A stretch of DNA of 64,000 nucleotides. Origin: Acidobacteriaceae bacterium KBS 146 (GTDB lineage Bacteria > Acidobacteriota > Terriglobia > Terriglobales > Acidobacteriaceae). Positions 52,464 to 61,778 of this stretch are shown here, piece after piece (within the stretch, counting starts at the first letter, position 1; the number at the start of each line of letters is the position of its first letter). The notes below the pieces were generated by a model. That model saw nothing but the letters and a program-made list of their open reading frames with translations. It was not told the origin of the DNA and did not search any database. The stretch covers positions 2,046,001 to 2,110,000 of the forward strand of contig JHVA01000001.1 of the NCBI GenBank assembly GCA_000688615.1, in the 5' to 3' direction. The translations under genes and the position numbers were made by a program.

Positions 52464-54101
52464 CTACCTGGCGGCCAGTGCAAGCTGCTGCTGATATTCC
52501 TCGTAGGGCCCCTTGTGATCGGTGATGTGGAAGTCTGTCGGGCCGCCCTCAAAGTGCCAGATACGGGTTCCAACCTCTTCGATCAGGTCCTGGTCATGAG
52601 TGACGAGGAAGACGGTGCCTTCGTACTTCTGAAGGGCCTGATTCAAAGCATTGATACTTTCAAGATCAAGGTGGTTGGTGGGCTCGTCCAGCACAAGAAC
52701 GTTCGGCTTCTGCAGCATCAGCTTGCAGAAGAGGAGGCGAGCAGCTTCACCCCCCGAGAGAGCGTCCGTCTTCTTGTTGCCCTCTTCACCACGGAAGAGC
52801 ATCTGGCCGAGGATTCCGCGGATGTCTTCCTTGGTGGCCTGCGGATCGAACTGATGCAGCCAGTCAGCAGCCGTCATGCCGAGCTGGATGGAGCCCTTGT
52901 GGTCCTGCGCGAAGTAGCCGATCTGCGCCTCGTGACCCCACTTGACGACGCCGGAATCGATGTCCGACGTGTCCGATTCGTCGAGTCCGGCGTTGGCGAG
53001 CAGCGCCTTGAGCAGCGTTGTTTTGCCTTGACCGTTGCGCCCGATAAGGACGATCTTGTCGCCCCGCATGACTGCGGAGGAGAAGTTGTTGATGACGTGC
53101 TCAGTCTTGCCGTCGGGCTGCGTGTAGGACTTGTTGACGTCTTCGATCTCGAGCAGATGCTTGCCGGAGGGGCGCAGCATGTCGAAGCGGATGTAAGGGC
53201 GCTGGATGTTCGAGCGCGCAAGTTCCGTCGTTGCAAGGCGCTCCACTTCCTTCTTGCGCGAGTTGACCTGCGAGCTGCGGGTACCGGCAGAGAAGCGGGC
53301 GATAAAGTCATTCAGCTGAGCGATCTTCTTTTCGCGCTGCTCGTTCTGGCTCTCAATGCGCGACCGGACCTGGGTCTTCTGGAGCACCATGTCGTCGTAC
53401 CCACCGGTGTAGGTGATGATGGTCTCGTAGTCGATGTCGGCAATGTGGGTGCAGACCGAGTTGAGGAAGTGGCGGTCGTGCGAGATGGTAATGACGGTGC
53501 CGTTATAACGGTTGAGGAAGTTCTCGAGCCAGTGGATGGAGTCGAGATCAAGGTAGTTCGTAGGCTCGTCGAGCAGGAGGGCCTGGGGGTTTCCGAACAG
53601 CGCCTGCGCCAGCAGAACGCGGACCTTCTGGCCGCCCTGCAATTCGCTCATCTTCCGCTCGTGAACTTCGTCGGGAATATCGAGTCCCTGCAGCAGGACC
53701 GCGGCGTTGGCTTCGGCCTCATAGCCGTCCTCGTCGCCAACGATGCCTTCCAACTCGCCGAGACGCGATCCGTCCTCATCGGTCAGCTCGGGCTTCTCGT
53801 AGATGCGCTCACGCTCTTCGAGCGCGGCCCAGAGACCCTTGTTGCCCATGATGACGGTGTCGATCACACGGTAAGCATCAAACTCGTACTGGTTCTGCTT
53901 GAGGACGCCGATCTTTTTGGGACGGACGACGTTCCCCTTCTGGGCGTCGATCTCGCCGGTGAGCACCTTCATGAAGGTGGATTTGCCGGCCCCATTCGGG
54001 CCAGTCAGACCATATCGGCGGCCCGTGGTAAACGTGACGGAAACATCCTCGAAGAGGAGCTTCGAGCCGTAGCGCATTGTTACATTCGAGACAGAGATCA
54101 T
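52464..54101 (-). CDS. ABC-F family ATPase
   Basis: 545 residues, two ATPase modules and no membrane domain. Walker A motifs GPNGAGKST and GRNGQGKTT, Walker B LLLDEPTNYLDLDS and LVLDEPTNHLDLES, signatures LQGGQ (first, deviating from LSGGQ) and LSGGE (second). The charged linker between the modules (about 235-310) is the region that in ABC-F proteins reaches into the ribosome. Family members act on translation or give antibiotic resistance; this resembles the YbiT/EttA-like housekeeping kind. The start at 54101 follows AAGGTG. Confidence 0.9.
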   Translation of the reverse strand: MISVSNVTMRYGSKLLFEDVSVTFTTGRRYGLTGPNGAGKSTFMKVLTGEIDAQKGNVVRPKKIGVLKQNQYEFDAYRVIDTVIMGNKGLWAALEERERIYEKPELTDEDGSRLGELEGIVGDEDGYEAEANAAVLLQGLDIPDEVHERKMSELQGGQKVRVLLAQALFGNPQALLLDEPTNYLDLDSIHWLENFLNRYNGTVITISHDRHFLNSVCTHIADIDYETIITYTGGYDDMVLQKTQVRSRIESQNEQREKKIAQLNDFIARFSAGTRSSQVNSRKKEVERLATTELARSNIQRPYIRFDMLRPSGKHLLEIEDVNKSYTQPDGKTEHVINNFSSAVMRGDKIVLIGRNGQGKTTLLKALLANAGLDESDTSDIDSGVVKWGHEAQIGYFAQDHKGSIQLGMTAADWLHQFDPQATKEDIRGILGQMLFRGEEGNKKTDALSGGEAARLLFCKLMLQKPNVLVLDEPTNHLDLESINALNQALQKYEGTVFLVTHDQDLIEEVGTRIWHFEGGPTDFHITDHKGPYEEYQQQLALAAR

Positions 54102-54248
54102 CACCTTAATTCTCTCATGGCTGCATGCCATCCAGACAGAGCAGGCTGCCCCCGGAACCGTCTTCCGTGCATCGATTCACCCTTGTTCACCGGCCAAAAA
54201 ACGATGCCGAACGTTAACCTGAGGCAACGAAAGAGGATAGCGGGCAAC

Positions 54249-54257
54249 TGCTATAAT
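54249..54257 (+). promoter_or_regulatory. Extended -10 promoter of the GT39-like gene
   Basis: TGCTATAAT is a perfect -10 (TATAAT 54252-54257) with the TGn extension at 54249-54251. No good -35 stands upstream, as usual for extended -10 promoters. Start near 54264, about 49 nt before the ATG. Confidence 0.6.
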
Positions 54258-54312
54258 CTGCTCTAGAATCGCGACGTTTCAGCACGAAATCTCCCCGTTT
54301 TCTCAAGGATTG

Positions 54313-56139
54313 ATGCAAGCCACCTCACGGTTCCAACGTTTCTGGACAGGCAGCGCTCTCTTCTTTCTGGTCACAATCTTCGCAGCCGTTGCCACGGTTG
54401 CGGCACGGTTGCTTGCAGCTCATCGGCACCTCTCCAACGCCCGCGTCGAATATGGCCTCCAGCACCTTCCCGCGGCATTGCTGCAGATTGCCGTCTTCTC
54501 CGCTGGCCTGGGCCTGGCCTACTCCTGGTTGATCGCACGCGGCTTCCGGCGGCTTTCGTCACGCTGGCTGATTCTGGCGATCGTTCTACTGTTCACGATT
54601 GTCTGGCTTCCGGTCACCCTGCAGGGCGGCTTTGCCCAGGACGACTGGATGCTGCTGTCCGCCGCCTCCGTCCGCAAGCTGCTCTATGTCCATCCCCTTG
54701 CCAGCTTCAATGCGCTGGACACCGTGGACGGCAACTATCGCCCGCTGGGAACGGTCTTGTATGTCGGCTACATCCTGCGCTGGTTCGGCCTCCATCCGCT
54801 GCCGTTTCTGCTCGGCAACTTCTTCGCTGGCCTGGCCTGTGCTCTGCTCGTCTTTGTCCTCATGCGCGAACTGCGCCAAAGCCCCGCAGTCTCCGCAGCC
54901 GCGGCAGTTCTCTTCCTTTCTCGAGATCTCATCTACACGCCGATCGCATGGCTGTGCGCCCTCGGTGACAGCCTTGCCATCTTCGGCTCGGGACTTTCTA
55001 TTCTCTTTCTGCTTCGCGCCCTTCGTAGCCGAGGCCCCGCGGTGTGGATCTATCACCTCGTCGCCTGGCTTTGCTTTGCGATCGCGTTATTCGCCAAGCA
55101 GAGCGCCTTCGCCGTCCCACTGATTGCCGTGCTCACGGTCCTCCTGTCTCCGGGAACAGTCGAGCCTATTCGCGCATGGAAAAAACATCTTCCGTTGGCG
55201 GTCGCGGTGGGGGCGGTTTACGGCATTACCGTTCTGGCAGTCTTCCGTCACGCCATTACGCTGCTGGGCCATAAGACCCCTTATCCAATTACGATTTCGC
55301 CGCTTGTCCTCAAGATCGCGCTTTCGCACGTCACCTGGTTCTTCATTCCCATTGACTTTCCGGATGCGCACCCGACCGCCCGGCTGCTCGTACCCGCCCT
55401 TGGGCTCGTGATTCTCATAGCAATTGCCACGTGGCTCCGTCGCTCCCCTTCTCTTCTGGGATCCCGGCCGAAGCTCATGGTCTTTCTGCTGGGCGCGGCC
55501 TTCGCTTCCATCTCGCTCTTCCTTCTTCTGCCAAACCGCAGTGCCGCCTACTACGGTTCCATGGCCGCATTCTGGCTATGCATGGCCCTGGCGATCCTAC
55601 TGGCAAATCTTGAAAGAGCCAGCCTCCGGACCTCTTCCATGCACCTCGGAGCATGGCTGGTTTGCGTGCTTCTGCTCTGTGGATATTCCTTTGTCCGCCT
55701 GAAGCAGACCGGACTACCGCCCTCAGGCGGGTATATCTGGGGAACCTACAACATGGCCGATAACATGCACGAATTCGCCTTTCTACGTGCGGCCCTCGAC
55801 CACCAGCCTGAGACTCAGGTTCTGGTTCTCGTCGGCGAGCCTTCCGCCGGAAAAGAACAGGCCAACATGGCGATTCTCGCCAAACCCTCCCTGCAACGCA
55901 TTCTCAGCTTCGATCCAAAATCAGGCTTCAAGATCAATGATGATCAGGGACGTTTACCGCAAGATCGTCCAGAGAATCTTCATGATGTGGACGCCTATCA
56001 CTGGACGATTCCTTTGGACGAAGCCAATGCCTCGGCCTTCCTCGCCGGCAGCCATACGCTTTGGGTCAGGATGGATAAAAGCGGTCTCCGTGTTCTCTCT
56101 CCCGACGACGCAAAAGCAATTCAAGCGCTACATCCATAA
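54313..56139 (+). CDS. Polytopic membrane protein, GT39/PMT-like glycosyltransferase
   Basis: 608 residues with roughly a dozen membrane helices. After the first two helices comes LQGGFAQDDWMLLSAASVRK, where the acidic DD in the first periplasmic loop is a feature of GT39/GT-C glycosyltransferases. A soluble C-terminal part of about 130 residues follows the last helix. Such enzymes transfer sugars from lipid-linked donors. Without close family matches the call is provisional. AAGGA precedes the ATG, a good promoter lies at 54249, and a hairpin follows. Confidence 0.6.
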   Translation: MQATSRFQRFWTGSALFFLVTIFAAVATVAARLLAAHRHLSNARVEYGLQHLPAALLQIAVFSAGLGLAYSWLIARGFRRLSSRWLILAIVLLFTIVWLPVTLQGGFAQDDWMLLSAASVRKLLYVHPLASFNALDTVDGNYRPLGTVLYVGYILRWFGLHPLPFLLGNFFAGLACALLVFVLMRELRQSPAVSAAAAVLFLSRDLIYTPIAWLCALGDSLAIFGSGLSILFLLRALRSRGPAVWIYHLVAWLCFAIALFAKQSAFAVPLIAVLTVLLSPGTVEPIRAWKKHLPLAVAVGAVYGITVLAVFRHAITLLGHKTPYPITISPLVLKIALSHVTWFFIPIDFPDAHPTARLLVPALGLVILIAIATWLRRSPSLLGSRPKLMVFLLGAAFASISLFLLLPNRSAAYYGSMAAFWLCMALAILLANLERASLRTSSMHLGAWLVCVLLLCGYSFVRLKQTGLPPSGGYIWGTYNMADNMHEFAFLRAALDHQPETQVLVLVGEPSAGKEQANMAILAKPSLQRILSFDPKSGFKINDDQGRLPQDRPENLHDVDAYHWTIPLDEANASAFLAGSHTLWVRMDKSGLRVLSPDDAKAIQALHP

Positions 56140-56148
56140 AAAACGAAA

Positions 56149-56167
56149 GGAACCCATGATGGGTTCC
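56149..56167. terminator. Hairpin between convergent genes
   Basis: GGAACCCA-TGA-TGGGTTCC, perfect 8-bp stem. On the minus strand it is followed by TTTCGTTTTTT, so it best serves the helicase gene that ends at 56197. Confidence 0.75.
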
Positions 56168-56196
56168 CTTCGCTTCCTTCATTCCCACGCGGCAGG

Positions 56197-57720
56197 TTAT
56201 CCGCGCTTTCCTCTGGGACGGGATCGATCGCCGTGCGAAGAGGGAGAGCTCTTACCGGAACGCTGACTGTTTGAAGCGCCATGAGCAGGGTGGCTGCTGG
56301 AACGGACACCAGCACCGCTACCCTTACGCCGACTGCGAAAGCTGGTTCGACCCTTCTTTGCAGGCGCGCCGGATGTTCCCTCCGATTCGCCTCGCCAGGA
56401 ACGACTCTCCAGCGCCAGCAGAGCGTCAAGCCCGGTGGCCTTTCGAGTCGTGGTCTCAGACGGGAGAATCGAATTCAGATCGAGGGGTTTGTTGCGCTCC
56501 TCTTTCTCCAGATTCTTATCGGCCTCGCGCCACTCGAACTTGATCTTTAATTCACGTTCGAGTTTGCGAGCATCGTGCCGCTCCTGAGGCATCACAAACG
56601 TTGTTGCGACTCCCTTGGCTCCGGCACGGCCGGTGCGGCCGATGCGATGAACAAAGTCTTCGCTGGCGTTTGGAATATCGAAGTTCACGACGTGGGCGAT
56701 ATCTGAGATATCAATGCCGCGCGCCGCAACATCCGTCGCTACCAGAACGCGATGTTTTCCTGTAGCGAAACCTTTCAGGGCCGAGGTGCGCTGCGACTGC
56801 GAGCGATCTCCATGAATCGCATTCGAATCATGGCCCAGTTTCTCCAGCTTGCGAGCGATGCGATCGGCTCCGTGTTTGGTACGCGAAAAGACGAGGAAGC
56901 TCCCCTGCTCTTCGCTTAGCATCTGGTGCAGCAGACCAAGCTTCTGGTCCTGCATAACCGTGTAAACCCGCAGTTCGACGCGATCCGACGGCTTGGATGT
57001 AACGCCGATCTCGATGCGGACCGGGTCTTTCACATAGTCACGCACGATCTCCTGAATATTGGCATCCAGCGTCGCGGAGTAGCACATGGTCTGGCGTCCC
57101 CGGGGAACTGCCGTAACGATGCGCCGAATGGCGGGAAGGAAGCCCATGTCGAGCATGCGGTCGACCTCATCGAGCACGAACATCTGCACCTGAGAGAGGT
57201 CAATCTGCCGACGGCGGAGAAAGTCTTCGAGACGGCCGGGAGTGGCAACCGCCAGACGCGGACCGCGATCGAGGTTATCAAACTGGGCGTTCTCAGACAG
57301 CCCGCCGCAGATCAGCACGGCATCGTGCTTATGGCCGGGCATCAGCTTCCAGTAGCTCTCCAAAACCTGCATGGCGAGCTCACGGGTCGGCAGCAGGATG
57401 AGCGCACGGATCGGGTTCTGCTTCTGGCGGGTGCTGGGGACGGAAGAGGATTCCAGCTTTTCAAGGATGGGAATGAGGAAGCTGAGGGTCTTGCCCGTAC
57501 CTGTAGAAGCAGTGGCAAGAATGTCACGGCCCTCAAGCGCGGGGGGAATGGCTCCCGCCTGCACGGGAGTCGGTGTAACAAAGCCAGCGGCCGCCAGACG
57601 CTTCTTCAGCGAATCGGAGATGTTGAAATTGGTAAAACGCTCTGAAGCGGGGGGGATGGCTTGTGTTGCCTGAATATCAGCCTGTTCGGCTGAGTACTGC
57701 TCAAGAGTTGGGATGGTCAA
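56197..57720 (-). CDS. DEAD-box RNA helicase (RhlE-like)
   Basis: 507 residues. Motifs in order: GFVTPTPVQAGAIPP (Q), ATASTGTGKT (I), LPTRELAMQ (Ia), VLDEVDRMLDMGFL (II, written DEVD), YSATLDANI (III), ATDVAARGIDISDIAHVVNF (V), HRIGRTGRAG (VI). The C-terminal 70 residues are Ser/Arg/Gly/Lys-rich, an RNA-binding tail. I choose the TTG at 57720: the mRNA reads AAAGGA, then a run of eight T whose last two plus G form the start. Such helicases remodel mRNA and ribosomes, often in the cold. Confidence 0.88.
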   Translation of the reverse strand: MTIPTLEQYSAEQADIQATQAIPPASERFTNFNISDSLKKRLAAAGFVTPTPVQAGAIPPALEGRDILATASTGTGKTLSFLIPILEKLESSSVPSTRQKQNPIRALILLPTRELAMQVLESYWKLMPGHKHDAVLICGGLSENAQFDNLDRGPRLAVATPGRLEDFLRRRQIDLSQVQMFVLDEVDRMLDMGFLPAIRRIVTAVPRGRQTMCYSATLDANIQEIVRDYVKDPVRIEIGVTSKPSDRVELRVYTVMQDQKLGLLHQMLSEEQGSFLVFSRTKHGADRIARKLEKLGHDSNAIHGDRSQSQRTSALKGFATGKHRVLVATDVAARGIDISDIAHVVNFDIPNASEDFVHRIGRTGRAGAKGVATTFVMPQERHDARKLERELKIKFEWREADKNLEKEERNKPLDLNSILPSETTTRKATGLDALLALESRSWRGESEGTSGAPAKKGRTSFRSRRKGSGAGVRSSSHPAHGASNSQRSGKSSPSSHGDRSRPRGKRG

Positions 57721-58061
57721 AAAAAATCCTTTTGTTGAATCAAGCGCGGAGAAATGCAGGGGCACCGTGGGCGCCTTCGAAATATGGATTCAGCATGACT
57801 CTCGTACGTCCGAAAGGGCTGCTGCTGCACGGCGAGGCTGCGTCCGTTGACACGGCCTCCAGCCAGAGCAACCAACGCGGCTTCCTAATTGTGGGGAAGA
57901 TAAGCGGTGGAGAAGCTATCGCAGTCTCTGGCCAGATCTCCGGATTCCACGGTGGAGTCTTTGCCTGCGAAGCCATGCGCCACGTTTCTACCAAAAGCGC
58001 AACCATAGAATATCACATATCCGATAACGACATGTACCGCGAGAAGAACAGGGTTTATGGC
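57721..58061. other. Leader region of the helicase gene
   Basis: 341 bp between the helicase start and the end of the methyltransferase gene. Frames are open on both strands but lack ribosome-binding sites and protein-like composition. A long 5' leader of the helicase mRNA is the simplest reading; no structure was recognised. Confidence 0.35.
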
Positions 58062-58742
58062 TCACCCATTCTTTTGTGCCACAACTTCAATTTGTGCTTG
58101 TGCCTTTCCTAAAGTCTGATCAATAGGCACATTCAATAATCGAGTTACTTTGACAAGGATCCGGTCGACTAGACTGTCAACGAGCTTCCTTTTCAAAAGC
58201 CAGCCTCGGACGCGAAAAAAGGTATTACGAACCGGTTGAGGGGCGTGAAAGGGAACCAGTGGCTTCCACTGACAGTAGTGATTGCTGTGACGCTTGACAG
58301 AGATGATCGTCGCGCCCGGCAAAGACTCTATAAGGTCTTTGATATTGAACGATATCTCAGGATGTCTGGAAACACCGTTCAGGCGGAACATACTCTTGTG
58401 ATCCGTATTGAATAAACTAGGCCAGTATCCCTGCTCATAAAGTTCTTCATCGGGAACAACCGTAATCAGATAACCACCGGGCTTTACCAAAGTCCACCAA
58501 TCCCGGATCGATTTTCGAGGATTCTTCATGTGCTCCAAGCAATGTGAGCTATGGACACAAAAAAAACTCTCCGGTTTCAGATAGTTAAGGATTTCGTTCG
58601 CATCACCATCTTCATAGTCAAACGGTTTTGCGTGAGAGACAACCAGATCCGGGCCACATCCAACATCGAGAACACTGTCGCTCATATATCTAGAATAAAA
58701 ATTGCTGTCTCGAACAGCTCGCGTTTTGGATGCCTCGTTCAT
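58062..58742 (-). CDS. SAM-dependent methyltransferase (type 11)
   Basis: 226 residues. The SAM-binding motif I is SVLDVGCGPD, followed by SFFCVHSSHCLEHMKNPRKS (motif with EH) and VKPGGYLITVVPDEELYEQG. These features fit small methyltransferases found in glycan and lipopolysaccharide clusters. AGGAGAATGAAGGA stands before the ATG. It is noticeably richer in A+T than the rest of the window. It lies divergent to a polysaccharide flippase. Confidence 0.8.
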   Translation of the reverse strand: MNEASKTRAVRDSNFYSRYMSDSVLDVGCGPDLVVSHAKPFDYEDGDANEILNYLKPESFFCVHSSHCLEHMKNPRKSIRDWWTLVKPGGYLITVVPDEELYEQGYWPSLFNTDHKSMFRLNGVSRHPEISFNIKDLIESLPGATIISVKRHSNHYCQWKPLVPFHAPQPVRNTFFRVRGWLLKRKLVDSLVDRILVKVTRLLNVPIDQTLGKAQAQIEVVAQKNG

Positions 58743-58950
58743 TCCTTCATTCTCCTGAGACTTAATGCTACCAAAACGACCTAAGCAGCTTAGGGAGCAA
58801 AATTGTATACCTTGAGTCCACAGTAACGATTCAACAGAGTCAGTGCTTCTGACAGAGATGGATCAAGATCATGTACCTGTGCAGGCGATCCGAACTCTTC
58901 GTTCGAACCGCATTTCCAATTGCGTCAGTCAAGAGCGATACTAATCTTCC

Positions 58951-60342
58951 ATGATCCATGCGCTGCGCACTAAGTTGAAAGATGACCCGCGACTGACTCG
59001 CGTCCTTAAAGGGGGAGCGTCGGGGGTTGCTGGCAAGGCGACAGCAGTGCTGGTAAACGCGGTCAGTCTTCCTATTACGATCCGCTATCTGGGCCAGGAG
59101 CGATATGGTTTCTGGGTAACGATCAGCACCACAATCATGATGCTGGCGGTGCTCGATCTGGGGATCGCTAATACGCTCACCAACAGTATCTCGAAGGCCT
59201 ACGCCAAACGCTCTGAAGCGATGGCGAAACAATACTATGCGACGGCCTTCTGGGCGACGTGCGTGATTGCCGTTCTTTTAGGAATTCTCGGAGCGGCAAT
59301 CTGGCCTCATATCAATTGGGGAAGGCTGTTCGGCTTGAGCGATTCGGTGATGGCGCGACAAGCTGGGCAATGCGCAGCTATCTCCTTCAGTTACGTTCTT
59401 CTCTCGCTACCGCTGGGACTCGCCAATAAAGTCATGAGCGGATATCAGCGTGTACCGGTTACCAATTTTTTCGCCATGCTCAGCAGCGTACTAAGTCTGG
59501 GAGCGATCATCCTTGTGGTACGGATACATGGCACAGTAGTTGATCTGATGGCTGCCTTCTGCTCCGCGATGTTGCTGGGAACCATCTTGCTCAATCTATG
59601 GATGGGGATTCGCCACAAACCACGTATTCAACCAACGCCACGAAGATTCCATCTTGGAGCAGCCCGGGAAATCATGGGCCACGGCATGCTGTTTTTCGTT
59701 CTTCAAATAGCAGGCCTCGCTGTCTTCAATACCGACAATCTCATTATCGCGCACTACCTCGGAGCTGAAGAGGTGACTCCTTATGCCGTCACCTGGCGGC
59801 TCGTAGGGTATGCCTCGGTATTGCAGTCTCTTCTGGTGCCGTCGCTCTGGCCGGCGTTTTCAGAAGCGTATGTTGGACACGATATGGTTTGGATTCGTGC
59901 AGCATACCGGCGCGTCATGCGAGCCACCTTGTTGATCGTAATATCTACTGCATTCCTGATCGGCCTTTCCGGTCAGTGGATCATCCGGATATGGGCCGGC
60001 AAAGCCGCTGTGCCGAGTTTGGCGCTTCTATGGGGAATGTGCTTTTGGGTCGTAATGTTCTCCATTACCGTCAATCAAGCGGCTCTGCTCGCAGCAACCC
60101 AGCGTCTACAGTTGCAAGCGGTTTATTCCAGCATTACCGCGATCTTGAATCTCATACTCTCCATCGTCCTGGTCCAACGTGTCGGAGCGATTGGAGTCCT
60201 TTCAGGGACGATAATTTCTTATTTGTTGTGCGTTATTCTTCCGCAGTCTTGGGAGGTGCGGCGAATACTTCGCGGACGATACCTAAAGGCCAGGGCGACA
60301 GACGAGAATCCTGTCGAAGAGGTTTCGATGTATGGCATCTAA
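58951..60342 (+). CDS. Wzx-type polysaccharide flippase
   Basis: 463 residues with about 12-14 membrane helices and the MATE/MOP plan: KGGASGVAGKATAVLVNAVS, LPITIRYLGQERYGFWVTIS, VFNTDNLIIAHYLGAEEVTP. Proteins of this family move undecaprenyl-linked oligosaccharides across the inner membrane. No ribosome-binding site is clear before the ATG. Its end overlaps the following glycosyltransferase by 11 bp, so both are one transcript. Confidence 0.85.
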   Translation: MIHALRTKLKDDPRLTRVLKGGASGVAGKATAVLVNAVSLPITIRYLGQERYGFWVTISTTIMMLAVLDLGIANTLTNSISKAYAKRSEAMAKQYYATAFWATCVIAVLLGILGAAIWPHINWGRLFGLSDSVMARQAGQCAAISFSYVLLSLPLGLANKVMSGYQRVPVTNFFAMLSSVLSLGAIILVVRIHGTVVDLMAAFCSAMLLGTILLNLWMGIRHKPRIQPTPRRFHLGAAREIMGHGMLFFVLQIAGLAVFNTDNLIIAHYLGAEEVTPYAVTWRLVGYASVLQSLLVPSLWPAFSEAYVGHDMVWIRAAYRRVMRATLLIVISTAFLIGLSGQWIIRIWAGKAAVPSLALLWGMCFWVVMFSITVNQAALLAATQRLQLQAVYSSITAILNLILSIVLVQRVGAIGVLSGTIISYLLCVILPQSWEVRRILRGRYLKARATDENPVEEVSMYGI

Positions 60343-61621
60343 CCGATCGACACTTTTGAAAAAACTCTACCGATGCCTGGACGCTGGAAGAAATTTCAAG
60401 CGTTACGCTCCTCAATCGCCTCCAGCACCCGCTGGCCCCCATCATAAGCTTGCGATTGTGGATCTCATTACGAACCTTGGAGACAAGGTCATGGTCTTTC
60501 CTTTGCTGGATGCTTTGCGGAGGGAAAATCCAGATCTTGAAATCAACTTCTTCACGCAAGGGGCAGGACGACTCGTCAAGATTCACCCGGCCATTGACCA
60601 TTTATATGTGATGGAGGCACCGCAGAAACGCGGACTCTTCACGAACGTACCGACTCTGGTTCGTATCGTGCTTTGGTGGTGGACGCATTGGCGGCATCTC
60701 CGTTTCCACACTGTAGTCGTTTTACGCGGTGGTGTAGAACCGCATCGATCGCACCACCTTGCGTGGCTGATTGGAGGAAAAAATCGGATTGCTTATTCCC
60801 CTGAGCTCGAACCTGAACGCCCTGAATTTCAATACGATGTTGCCCCCTTGTTTACCTCGTTGATTACCACTATCCGAGCAGTTCATGAAGTAAATCGTGG
60901 GGCAGAGGTTCTACAACTGGCAGGTCTGTTGAAAGGCCCCGTTCAGATTGGCGACACCGTAGACAGTATAGTTACGATTGCACACTCTGTTTCAAACCAG
61001 GATTATCGGAAAAGCTTAGACCTGGATCAGAAGCCATATGCAATCGTAGCGTTGGGAGCTTCTGTTCCACGTCGAGCATGGCCGGTCGAATCGTTCGCCA
61101 AGTTAGCAATTCAAGAGTTGGTTTCTCGGCATTTGACTGTGGTTCTTATAGGGGCAGCTGAAACAGCGCATCTCGCGGTCGAATTTAAAGCATATGTAGG
61201 GAAAGGTGTCCTCGATCTGACTGGACGAACGGACTTCGAGCAACTCGTTGGTTTGTGCGGTGGGGCGAGCTGTTTTCTCGGTAACGATTCCGGTCCAGCA
61301 CATATCGCAGGAGCGTGTGGTGTTCCTACTTTAGTGATTACGGCCTTTGCGGAGACCGGCCTAAAAAGCCATCATGCATCGCCAAATCGATCGCATCCCG
61401 TCGGGCCACGGGTCGCCGTAGTTCAACCGGAAAAACAAATGGAACCATGTACGACCGAATGCATCACCCCCGAAGCTCATTGCATTAAACAGATCAGTGT
61501 CGAGAAGTGTGCTGCCACGCTGACGAGATTACTGGAAGGAGACGGATCGAGACATGCGCTCTCTCGAGAAGAAGATCCTCCAGCGCGAGTGGATAAATGC
61601 TCTCTCCAGAAACTTATATAG
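60332..61621 (+). CDS. Glycosyltransferase family 9 (heptosyltransferase-like)
   Basis: 429 residues. HHKLAIVDLITNLGDKVMVF (N-terminal Rossmann start), VALGASVPRRAWPVESFAKL (substrate loop) and FLGNDSGPAHIAGACGVPTL (C-terminal GT9 motif) identify the family, which adds heptose or related sugars to lipopolysaccharide. Two Cys-containing stretches, CTTECITPEAHCIKQI near the end, are also common in GT9 proteins. It overlaps the flippase by 11 bp. The last 40 residues are charged and unconserved. Confidence 0.85.
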   Translation: MASNRSTLLKKLYRCLDAGRNFKRYAPQSPPAPAGPHHKLAIVDLITNLGDKVMVFPLLDALRRENPDLEINFFTQGAGRLVKIHPAIDHLYVMEAPQKRGLFTNVPTLVRIVLWWWTHWRHLRFHTVVVLRGGVEPHRSHHLAWLIGGKNRIAYSPELEPERPEFQYDVAPLFTSLITTIRAVHEVNRGAEVLQLAGLLKGPVQIGDTVDSIVTIAHSVSNQDYRKSLDLDQKPYAIVALGASVPRRAWPVESFAKLAIQELVSRHLTVVLIGAAETAHLAVEFKAYVGKGVLDLTGRTDFEQLVGLCGGASCFLGNDSGPAHIAGACGVPTLVITAFAETGLKSHHASPNRSHPVGPRVAVVQPEKQMEPCTTECITPEAHCIKQISVEKCAATLTRLLEGDGSRHALSREEDPPARVDKCSLQKLI

Positions 61622-61745
61622 AGATGCAACCAAATCAACCAGAATGCACGCCACTAATGTGAAGAAGACTGTTCTCCCATGTGGATAGGGCTGAGTGAAG
61701 CTATCTTGCAGGACTCACCGCTTGCCCTTGTAGAGGATGGGAGAG

Positions 61746-61770
61746 AAGGGGCTGCAGAGAACAGCCCCTT
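61746..61770. terminator. Hairpin downstream of msrA and the GT9 gene
   Basis: AAGGGGCTG / CAGCCCCTT, a perfect 9-bp stem with a 7-nt loop, lying just beyond the minus-strand msrA stop. U-tracts are short on both sides. Confidence 0.6.
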
Positions 61771-61778
61771 TCAAGCGG

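Noticed and set aside
52329..54266. A 645-residue open frame antisense to the ABC-F gene
   Set aside because: Open only because of the codon bias of the real gene; the opposite strand has all ABC motifs.
57740..58112. Open frames on both strands in the helicase leader
   Set aside because: No ribosome-binding sites, Ser/Pro-rich shadow-like composition and no recognised family.
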